Positions 35,021 to 44,100 of a DNA stretch of 51,792 nucleotides are shown here, piece by piece (the first letter of the stretch is position 1; each line of letters begins with the position of its first letter). The notes below the pieces were generated by a model. The model did not search any database, had not been told where the DNA came from, and was given only the letters and a program-made list of their open reading frames with translations. The stretch is from Bacteroidales bacterium (GTDB lineage: Bacteria; Bacteroidota; Bacteroidia; Bacteroidales; F082). The stretch covers positions 1-51,792 of the forward strand of contig JAFTUF010000003.1 in NCBI GenBank assembly GCA_017466405.1, written 5' to 3'. The position numbers were made by a program, and so were the translations under genes.

Positions 35021-36283
35021 TTATCTCGCGTTCAATGAGACATCTTCCATTTTCTCGATAGATTTGTTAGCGGTGAAGAACGCCGCCACGCTTCCTATAA
35101 TTGTGATTGTTATGAAAACAAGCGCTACATCCGCTAGCTCGAGCGCTACAGGATATGCCTCGATGATATAATTGCCTTCGCCATTGCCAAGTCGTATGAT
35201 GCCGAAATGCTGTTGCACCAAAACCGCTGCTATTCCTAACAACAATCCTAATATTCCACCTACGACGGAAATCAAAAGACCTTCGTTGATGAAGATTTTC
35301 TTCACTAAATTATTGTCGCCACCCATAGCTTTGAGCAGGCTGATGTCTTTTCTCTTGTCGATTATCAGCATGCTGAGAGTTCCTATCACGTTGAAGGTCG
35401 CCATTATCAAGATAAACGTAAGTATGAGATAGACAGCGAGTTTTTCGGAACGCATCATCTTATATAAAGTCTCTTGCTGTTCGTATTGGTCCTGGACTTT
35501 AAAGTCGTCACCGAGAATATTTTTAATTTCTTTTTTAATTTTTCTTAACAGTCTGTTGTCTGTTGTCTGTTGTCCGTTGTCGTTCACAAACACCTCTACG
35601 TCTGTGGCGAGCCCCTGATAGCCCATTAGTTCTGAGAGCCATTCTACGGGGGCGAGCACGAGGCGTTCATCTATTTCCTGCTGAGTGGTGAAAACCTTTG
35701 TGACTAGAAGTTTTGAACTGCTGAAACTATTTTCGAGGCTGAAAGATGACGCGTTGCCGCGTTTCGGAACATAAACTTGTATGGAAGAATAAGGCTGATA
35801 AACATTGATTCCCAGATAATAAGCCATGCCGGCGCCAGGAATGCCGAAGTTAACATTGCCGCTGCTGACAGTAAACGTAGAGTCGTTTAAAATGGTTCCT
35901 CTCACACGAGAGATTTTGTTGTAGTCGTTGGGAACGCCTTTGATTTGACCAATCTGTTGTTTGTTGGAATTTTTAAAAAGAACATCTTCCGTTATCGTCG
36001 GAAAGACAAACTCCACTCCTTTGATGTCGCTGATTTTTTCTATGGGGAAATCTTCAAGTTTTATGGTCTTGCCTTTCACAGCGCTGATATTCAGGTCGGG
36101 CGACATCTGATGAATCATATCGGAGATGACTACATTGAAACCGTTGAATACCGACAAAACGAAAATCATCGCGAAAGTCGCCACGCAAACACTTATTATC
36201 GAAATCCATGTTACGATGTTAATAAGGTTGTGGCTTTTCTTCGCGAGTAGATAACGTTGCGCTATAAATGCCGGAAGTTTCAA
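35021..36283 (-). CDS. LolC/LolE-type ABC transporter permease
   Basis: 420 residues with the four-helix plan of LolC/E and FtsX-like permeases: one N-terminal transmembrane helix (about 22-50), a large periplasmic domain, and three C-terminal helices (about 280-305, 328-355, 378-400). The opening FIAQRYLLAKKSHNLINIVTWISI is characteristic. Such proteins extract lipoproteins from the inner membrane together with a LolD ATPase, not encoded here. It lies downstream of rbfA, a common Bacteroidota arrangement. Residues about 234-244 (NGQQTTDNRLL) are encoded by TGTTGTC repeats read in reverse, within the periplasmic domain. Confidence 0.88.
   Translation of the reverse strand: MKLPAFIAQRYLLAKKSHNLINIVTWISIISVCVATFAMIFVLSVFNGFNVVISDMIHQMSPDLNISAVKGKTIKLEDFPIEKISDIKGVEFVFPTITEDVLFKNSNKQQIGQIKGVPNDYNKISRVRGTILNDSTFTVSSGNVNFGIPGAGMAYYLGINVYQPYSSIQVYVPKRGNASSFSLENSFSSSKLLVTKVFTTQQEIDERLVLAPVEWLSELMGYQGLATDVEVFVNDNGQQTTDNRLLRKIKKEIKNILGDDFKVQDQYEQQETLYKMMRSEKLAVYLILTFILIMATFNVIGTLSMLIIDKRKDISLLKAMGGDNNLVKKIFINEGLLISVVGGILGLLLGIAAVLVQQHFGIIRLGNGEGNYIIEAYPVALELADVALVFITITIIGSVAAFFTANKSIEKMEDVSLNAR
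35551..35582. repeat. TGTTGTC tandem repeat inside the lolC-like coding sequence
   Basis: Four copies of the seven-base word (the last as CGTTGTC) lie inside the open frame of the permease, which they keep open. More than 20 bases are identical to the intergenic array upstream of serS (28001-28030), with the same orientation on the plus strand. In the permease they encode a Gln/Thr/Asp/Asn stretch. Confidence 0.9.
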
Positions 36284-36304
36284 TTTAATTTACAATTTAC
36301 GGTT

Positions 36305-36384
36305 TGAAGTCAAAAGTCTAAAGTCGAAAGTCAAAAGGATTTTTGTCATCACCTTTAGACATTAGTCTTTTGCCTTTAGTCTTT
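36305..36384. repeat. AAAGTC/AAGACTAA stutter repeat at the rbfA stop
   Basis: Words of the form AAAGTC (and the complement GACTTT) fill the space between rbfA and lolC. On the coding strand the run AAAGACTAAAGGCAAAAGAC begins in the last codons of rbfA and includes its stop codon (36376-36378). The two halves are partly complementary. Confidence 0.7.
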
Positions 36385-36717
36385 AAGCAGATGATCGATG
36401 TTCTCTATGTAATCCAAGGAGTCGTCTTCGAAGAATTGAAGTTCCGGGATTATTCTGAGTTGGTGTCTCACTCTGTCGCCCAACATTTTGCGTAATCCAT
36501 ATTTCATTCCGTTGACTTCCTCAACGACTTTTTTCTTTTCTTCTTGCTTAGGACCGAAGATGCTGAGATATACGCGAGCATACGACATGTCGGTTGTAAC
36601 GTTGACTTTTGTAACAGAAATCATTACGTTACCTTTAGGTTTTATTTCTCTTTGAAAGATTTCGCTCAACTCTTTCATGAGGAGCTTTGATATTTTTTGC
36701 TGTCTCTTTGTTTCCAT
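36376..36717 (-). CDS. rbfA: 30S ribosome-binding factor A
   Basis: 113 residues. RbfA binds immature 30S subunits and assists 16S rRNA 5-prime end maturation, notably in the cold. The opening METKRQQKISKLLMKELSEIFQ, the central VNVTTDMSYARVYLSIFG, and the C-terminal LRIIPELQFFEDDSLDYIENID define the family. The start at 36717 is chosen because the promoter lies directly upstream; the longer frame begins in repeat sequence. It leads the two-gene unit rbfA-lolC. Confidence 0.94.
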   Translation of the reverse strand: METKRQQKISKLLMKELSEIFQREIKPKGNVMISVTKVNVTTDMSYARVYLSIFGPKQEEKKKVVEEVNGMKYGLRKMLGDRVRHQLRIIPELQFFEDDSLDYIENIDHLLKD

Positions 36718-36721
36718 GCTG

Positions 36722-36729
36722 CAAAAGTA
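36722..36729 (-). promoter_or_regulatory. Promoter -7 element for rbfA
   Basis: The minus strand reads TACTTTTG followed by C, identical in core to the rplU promoter, only 4 bases before the start codon at 36717. Transcripts would then have almost no leader, or start slightly downstream at another ATG-proximal base. The element directly follows the stutter repeat at 36739-36892. Confidence 0.55.
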
Positions 36730-36738
36730 ATAAAAAAA

Positions 36739-36892
36739 GTTCATAGTTAATAGTTTATAGTCCATAGTAGTTAATAAGTTTATAGTTAAAAGTTTATCAT
36801 AATATCAATAAATATATTATGAACCACCAGCAGAATAAACTATTAAACTATTAACTTTTCCACTACTCTAAACTATGAACTATAAACTTTAC
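36739..36892. repeat. AGTTTATAGTT stutter repeat with inverted halves at the dtd stop
   Basis: Words such as AGTTCATAG, AGTTAATAG and AGTTTATAG fill the left part; their complements (CTATGAACT, CTATTAAACT, CTATAAACT) fill the right part, so the region can fold on itself. The right end overlaps the dtd stop codon (36889-36891). Confidence 0.8.
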
Positions 36893-37341
36893 ACTTTATC
36901 TTTAGTATCCATAATTATCGTCACTGGTCCGTCGTTGATGAGGGCGACATCCATCATGGCGCCGAACTGTCCGCATTGTACAGGTCGTCCCGAGATGGTG
37001 GCGAGTCGTTTTAAGAAAGTCTCGTATAGTGGAATCGCTTTCTCTGGTCGTGCTGCCTTGATGAAACTCGGGCGGTTGCCTTTCTTCGTCATGGCATGAA
37101 GCGTAAACTGACTCACGACCAAAAACGCTCCTTCAATCTGGTTGATGTCTAAGTTCATGGCGTCGTTTTCGTCGGAGAAGATACGAAGCTTTGTCAGTTT
37201 GTTGCAAAGCCACTCCACATCTTCTTCATTGTCGGCGTCCTCAATACCCAACAAAATCAACATTCCTTTCCCTATCTTTGAAATGACTTCTCCGGCAATG
37301 CTTACCGAAGCCTCTGAAACTCTTTGTATAACGATTCTCAT
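36889..37341 (-). CDS. dtd: D-aminoacyl-tRNA deacylase
   Basis: 150 residues, the usual length. It hydrolyses D-amino acids wrongly attached to tRNA. MRIVIQRVSEASVSI opens the protein, SQFTLHA (77-83) and NDGPVT (136-141) are the catalytic-site motifs, with the Gly-Pro pair used for chiral proofreading, and GQFGAMM (124-130) is the remaining family block. It is transcribed away from the secreted-protein operon at 37491, with its own promoter. Confidence 0.95.
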   Translation of the reverse strand: MRIVIQRVSEASVSIAGEVISKIGKGMLILLGIEDADNEEDVEWLCNKLTKLRIFSDENDAMNLDINQIEGAFLVVSQFTLHAMTKKGNRPSFIKAARPEKAIPLYETFLKRLATISGRPVQCGQFGAMMDVALINDGPVTIIMDTKDKV

Positions 37342-37374
37342 TCTATTCTTTTTTTATGAAGATAACTATAGATG

Positions 37375-37382
37375 CAAAGTTA
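37375..37382 (-). promoter_or_regulatory. Promoter -7 element for dtd
   Basis: The minus strand reads TAACTTTG followed by C, 34 bases before the start codon at 37341. It is divergent from the element at 37437-37444. Confidence 0.6.
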
Positions 37383-37436
37383 ACATTTATAATGATAATA
37401 GTGAATAAAAATGTTTCATATCTAACAGAAAAATGT

Positions 37437-37444
37437 TATCTTTG
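37437..37444 (+). promoter_or_regulatory. Promoter -7 element for the 210-residue/3227-residue operon
   Basis: TATCTTTG within AAATGTTATCTTTG. The same 13-base context AAATGTTATCTTT appears at 47883-47895 upstream of the hydrolase gene. Confidence 0.65.
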
Positions 37445-37490
37445 TAAGATAAAAACATAACTACTAATTACTAATTAAAATAACAACAAA

Positions 37491-38123
37491 ATGAGAAAAT
37501 CTATTTTTACAATCTTTGTTACAGTATCATTACTAGTAACACTATCGAGTATGCACAGTGGATTGTTGTCGAGGAACAAATACGAACCGTGCAGTGAGAA
37601 CCAATACCAGGGCAATATGCTTATGATAGCTCAAGTTATGGAAGGGGACGATGTGCTTCTAAACTGTGAAGTTGCAGTCTTCGACTCTAACGAGGAATGC
37701 CGTGCCTCGGAGATGTCAATACCTAACGACAACGGTTATGTCTATCTCACCATTCAGGGTGAAGGTGAAGGCGAGCCATTACATTTCAGGGTCGTTTATG
37801 AAAGCGGCGACAGCATCAGAGACGTGCTAGCTGATGAAACGGTCGTATTTGTCAATGATGACGTGGTTGGCAGTTTACAGAATCCATTTGTCATCAATAT
37901 TGATAAACCAGTGTCTGTTAATGACATTAAAGCAGACAAAAATGACGTTGACATTCTTTCTACTAACGATGGAATCTTGATTAGAACAATGAAAAGACAG
38001 AGCGTATCTGTATATAATATCATGGGTGTTTGTATGTTTCAACAAGAAGTCGAGGGTGAGTGCGTTGTTAACCTTCCTCAAGGAATATATATCGCCAATG
38101 GCAAAAAAATCATTGTTAAATAA
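37491..38123 (+). CDS. Small secreted protein: one shared domain plus T9SS-type tail
   Basis: 210 residues. A signal peptide covers about 1-24. Residues 42-138 are one copy of the domain shared with the giants (MLMIAQVMEGDD, CEVAVFDSNEECRAS, closing GSLQNPFVINI). Residues about 142-210 resemble a T9SS type A sorting domain (SVYNIMGVCMFQQ, then LPQGIYIANGKKIIVK). It is thus the minimal form of the C-terminal part of the giant proteins. It is first in an operon: the 3227-residue gene starts 28 bases after its stop. Function unknown; surface display by T9SS is inferred. Confidence 0.75.
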   Translation: MRKSIFTIFVTVSLLVTLSSMHSGLLSRNKYEPCSENQYQGNMLMIAQVMEGDDVLLNCEVAVFDSNEECRASEMSIPNDNGYVYLTIQGEGEGEPLHFRVVYESGDSIRDVLADETVVFVNDDVVGSLQNPFVINIDKPVSVNDIKADKNDVDILSTNDGILIRTMKRQSVSVYNIMGVCMFQQEVEGECVVNLPQGIYIANGKKIIVK

Positions 38124-38151
38124 CTAAATAATAATAACTAAAATTACTAAT

Positions 38152-41100
38152 ATGAGAATATTTACTAAAAGAATAATGCTGCTATGTATGGCGGTTTTAT
38201 TTATCTTCAATCTGGCGAAAGCCGAAGACTGGGACTGTGTTGTCGTGAATAATAAAATAAGTCCGGAGAAACCATACATAGAACTTGATATGAGATGGTT
38301 TGAATGGTACACGAGTAACTCGTGGATGGACTCTTGGGAGATAACTTTCAGCAATTATAACGACGAGTTTAACTTTACTGAAGGAGAAGACCTTTGCACT
38401 GGAAGCAGCGAATGGGCATCAAGTATTAGGGATGATAATGACACGTATAAAACATACTCATCAACGAATTTCTTTGTTGAACTTTGGAATCCTTATACTG
38501 AATTTGATGACAAATACTGCTATCGTGTCACTATCAGAATTCTTCCTAAATTCCCTATCGATAAAGATACAAAAATCATAGGTACTGTAAGTTGTAAATG
38601 GAGAGACAATCACGACGGTCCATACGACAACAGTTGCGATTTTAGTGCGAGTGTTGATGATAATTCTGTCTTTCAGTCATTGGGAGAAGTGACAAGAGAT
38701 AGTTATAAAGTGAAATATAGTAACACAAATCTGTCAAATATCAGTGGCGTGTATCAAGGATATCAACGTAAGTTGGCTTTGTCCGTCGATGGCAGTACAT
38801 CAAACTACATTATATCTGATGCATCGACATCGTATTCACAGAATGTATCAGTTGCAAGTAATACAAAGACATACGATGTTACTGAAATCATGGCTATAGA
38901 GAATAACAACTATTACCTTGGAGAGAAAACACATACTGTAAGTTTTATTAGTAAAAAAACAACGACACTCAAAGGTAGTACCTATCCAGATAATGTTACG
39001 ACAGAATTCGATAAGTGGAATAAATTTATAAAAGTTAAGTGGACATATACCAGCACCAATCTATCCACTTCAGGTACATGGAAGATAATCAGAAAGAAAG
39101 TAGGAACGACAGAAGAGGTGACGGTTGCCAGCGGTATGAATTTCGGAACTGGCTCATACGTTGATTATGATGCATATTATGATACAAAATATACATATAC
39201 AGTTGTCTTTATGCATACAGGATGGGAAGACGTGGTGTGTTCTGATTTGAGTGCTACTTCTAAAGAGGTTATCATCAAAAAGGATTTCGAGATAGCTTTA
39301 ACTTGTACCAGCGAAGATGATAATATTCTTTTATCATGGAATCATGAGGCGTTGGGCGGCACTGGCAATTATTCGTATAAGGTACTTAGACGTTTAAATA
39401 GTGATACAGAATGGATTAAACTTAAAGAAGAGAATAACCTAAGTTCCAATGTGATGAAATATAGTTACAGAGATGCTGATATAGGTTCCTCATGTGACAT
39501 AAATCATTACAAGATAGAAATGATAGCGTTGAACAACGAGACGTTCTATTCCAATGAGGTAGAAGCTAGGATAACGGGCACTACTTCTGTCACATCATTC
39601 TATGCAACTAAAGGTGATTATGCTGGAAATGTTAAACTTAGCTGGAGCGTGAATCAGGTAGGTGGCGATAAAACTAAATTCAAACTCTATCGTAAATTGT
39701 TAGACTCCGATTCCTCTGGCGACTGGAAAATAATTCACGAAACAGAAGGCGTCGCAAGTGTATATAATTATGACGACGTCACAACTAATACTGGACAATA
39801 TTATAACTATAAACTGACAGTACTGACATCATGCGATGGAGAGTCTGACAGTGGAATGAATTATTATTCTGATGGCTTCAGCTTCGCTACAGGTGTCATA
39901 TCGGGACGCGTTACCTATGGCACAGGAACTGCTGTAGAAGGTGTGAAGGTTTCTTTGGAAAAAGCCGATGAGGATGACAATAGCAACGAACAATTCTATT
40001 CTCTCGATATTAATAAAGTCGGTGGCGTGCTGACTGGTATTGATACAGAAACCGCTAAGACAATTTTTGGTAACAGTTTCTCAGTGCAGTCTTGGGTCAA
40101 TCTTGACGTTGTCTATGACGCTGACAAAAACATTGATGAACCAGTCATCGCTCAAGTGCCTTATATGTTCAGATTTACAGCAAAGAAACAAGACCAAGAC
40201 GTATTTAAATTGAACCTCAGTACTTATAATAACAACACAAATAAATACGAAAATCATCCGACTGATATTGAAATAGCTGCCAATAGTTTCTATCATCTGA
40301 CAATGGCGTATGACCATAACGAGAAAAAAGTCGTTATCACTTCCGTTGATGAAGATAGGACAATGGTTACAGATTCAATAATGATGACTGACGCATTCGA
40401 TGTTGAACAGTCTGTCGTTGACTTGTCTAAAATTGACGAAAGTCTGATAGAGCATTTCAGAGAGTTCGATGGAAAGAATGTAATAGCCTTTGCCGCTTGT
40501 ATGGAAGACTCTACAGCTCATTATTATAAGGGTTATATTGATGAAATCAGGGTATGGAGCAAATTCTTGAGCACGAAAGATATAAACAGGAACTATGATC
40601 ATTTGTTGGCTGGCTCCGAAAAAGACCTCAGGATATATTATCCTATCGACGAAGGCATAAACAATCAAAAGACAGCCTACGATTATTCAAAGACCGATGG
40701 CGTATCGAACTCGCTTCATGGTATTATCGTGACAGGCTCAGGCATTAAGAATTACATATCTCCATTGATGGGATTGCATTCATATACCGATGAAAACGGA
40801 AACTATACTATTCGAGGAATACCTTTCCGTGGAACAGGAACCAACTATAACATCATCCCTACTTTAGGTGTCCACGAATTTTCTCCTAATGCCGATAACC
40901 GTTTCGTATCGTCATCTTCACTTAATTTCAGCGGTGTTAACTTCAGCGACATCTCGAGTTTCCCTGTCAGTGGCGTGGCTTATTACAAGAATACCACATA
41001 TCCAGTGGCAGGTGCTACCTTATATGTCGATGGTGTGATGGCTGTTAAAGATAACAAACCTGTCATAACTAATGCTAACGGAGAGTTCTTGTTAAGCGTT

Positions 41101-44100
41101 CCTATTGGCGACCACTATATCGAGATAAAACGTGATGCTCATACATTTGAAAATGGAGGACGTTATCCTGAAGATTCTGAAAATATTGGAACCAAGTTCA
41201 CTTTCGATAGAGAAGTCAAGGACCTAACATTCTACGACAATACCACCGTGATGTTTGCCGGTCGTGTGAGCGGAGGTAAGATAGAACAGGCTAAGCCACT
41301 CGGATGCGGCGTCAGTAAAGCCAATATAGGTCAGGCTAAGATAACATTCTCGACTCCATATAAGATGAATGTGATAAAAGATACTGAAAGCGCAGGAGCG
41401 GTGAGATATATTACCAACCCAGATACATTGTATTATGTGTCAGACAGCGCTAGATATGTAAATTCACGCGCCTTCGCAGGAAATACCGACGAGACAGTGA
41501 GAAGCATCACTATCCTAACCGACCCTGTGACAGGCGAGTTCGCAGTGGAACTCCCACCTGTAGAATATAACGTCGATTCGGCGAGAATACTTACAAATAG
41601 CGAAATCTTATTTCCTGAATTGCCGACATTTATCAAAGCTTCTAATGAATTGTTAGATTATTGCGACACAGCGTCTGTTAAGGTGGTTTATTATGAATAT
41701 GATACCACATATAATACTACATATATCGATGGCGTTCCCGTAGTTGATACTGTTGTTACTCAAGAAATGGAGACGTATTACGACGAGAGACGTTTTAACT
41801 ATAATGCGTCCTTGTTCCTGACACATCGCAGCGAGCCTGTTTTTGAAGTGACTGAACACGAGAACGGTATCTTTGGTATCGACACGGCTTATTGCGTGGG
41901 AGCTGATGGAACAAAGACTCCTGTCGTTGTGTATTCTATAGATTCAATTAATAATACGGTGACATACAATTATGGTCATCCTATCTATGAGTCGTATGGT
42001 TCTTACATTTACGACATCCTGGCATACGAGGAATATGTCAATTATGATGGGGAAGAAGCTCAAATAAACAGAGTACCTCTTTCTGGAACAAGAGTCAAAA
42101 TTGAAAATGAGTTTGCTGCTGGAAACACTATCTCTACTCAAGGTAGCACCGACGGTCAGATAGTTGAACTCGCAGAGAATGAAATAGAACTCGACTCTCT
42201 GGGTAAAGCTGTGTATGGATTTATGGGTGGAGCTCCTAATATCATAGAGCCATATACTCTTAACCTCAATATGAGCTATGAAGTTAATGGCCGACACTAT
42301 GATTGGGATAAAAATGGAGAATTCAAAGCTATCATTCTCGGAAGTCTTCCAACGGGAAATAACTTCGTTACATCAGGCCCGGAACAGGTTCAGATGATTC
42401 TTCGCGACCCTCCAGGATCTAACTCATATTCTTATTGGGAAACAGGAACAACTCATACAAATACTACTCAGCTCGGAGGTCATTATGTGGGTGGAACATA
42501 TATTAAATTCGATATCGGCAACGGACTCGGCAAGACAACCGCCGCTGGTGCCCCTGGATTCTATATCGTCAGCTCATTCAAATACGTTCATGAACATGTG
42601 CCAGGTGTCGATTTGAAAGTTGATTTAGATGCTCACAATAGATTTACAACTTCATGGACTACAACGGAAAGAGTATCTACATCAAGCGATGTCAATTTCG
42701 TGGGTGCTGAAGGTGACGTGTTTATCGGTTCTTCAACAAATATTATCTTCGGTGATGCTCGCGAGGTGGGATTCCATCACGATAAAAATACTAATGAGAT
42801 AGTCCTCAATATGGAAGACTGCACCACTGTGGGCGAAGAGTTTACAACGGGTTTCAAATACACAAAATATTATATTGAATCGACATTGATTCCTAATACG
42901 ATAAAACTCCGTAACGAACTCCTCTTGCCTAAAGGAACGACAAATCTAACACCTAAAAATGATACAATATACTACATCTCCAATTTGGAGACAACGAACG
43001 TAAATTATGGTGCGTCAAATAAAGACGCTTCGGTGTGGGGTAGTGAAGCTAATGTAGAAACAATGGTTGAAGGCAACTATACTCGTATCAAAGGCAAGAG
43101 TTATGATATTTTATATGACCATAATTATTATGCCTCGATGGATGATGAATCTGCCGTAATATTGTTACCTCAAGATCAGGTTAACTTCTACAACCAATCG
43201 GTATATAACTGGAAAAATATCTTGAGAGAAAATGAAAGAGCAAAGATTAATGCGATAGACTTCAGTATTGCGAAAAACGTATCTGTTGACGGTGGGGCTG
43301 TTTATGAAAGTAGTTATACTGTTGATACTATTGACAATGTAATAGGGAATTTCGACTTTACAATAGATTTGTTTGTTGACCATGACTTCGGAATCTATGC
43401 AGGAACTGCTCATAGCTTGAAAATACAACATGGCATCAGCTTCGGTGGTGGAGGTGATTTTTCTATGGATAATTCTGATGAGAACGTAGATACTAAAGGT
43501 TATGTCATACATGACGGAAACTATACCGACGCTCTTTCTGTCGATATCCATGAAGACAACTTCGGAGCTATTTTCCGTACACGTGGCGGACAGACAAGTT
43601 GTCCTTATGAAGATGCCATCGTATCAGAATATGAACAGCCTGGAACTATTCTTTCTGAAGCAACGATGAGAGTGGAAATGCCAGGTATTAAGATAGTCGA
43701 TAATAATATTCAAAATAATGTGCCTTCAGGATCGGCAGCGATTTTCAATGTCGAACTGAGAAATGAGAGCGAGACAGATACTGATATGTGGTATTCGCTC
43801 CGACTCGTTGATGAAAGCAATCCTTATGGTGCTGTCGTCGCAATGGATGGATTAGCGATTACAGCCGTCGACCGTCCTATTATGATTCCTGCAAATTCGG
43901 TAATGAATAAGCAGATTACAATCAAACAAAGCGACGAAAGTATCACAGATTATGAAGATATAAAGATTGTGCTGAGCTCAGAATGTCAGAACGACCCTAC
44001 AAGTGTATATGGTGCTATCGCCGACACTCTCAGACTTAGCGCTCACTTCGTGCCAAGCTGCTCACCTATTGAAATTCATATCGATAACAGAGTGCTTAAT

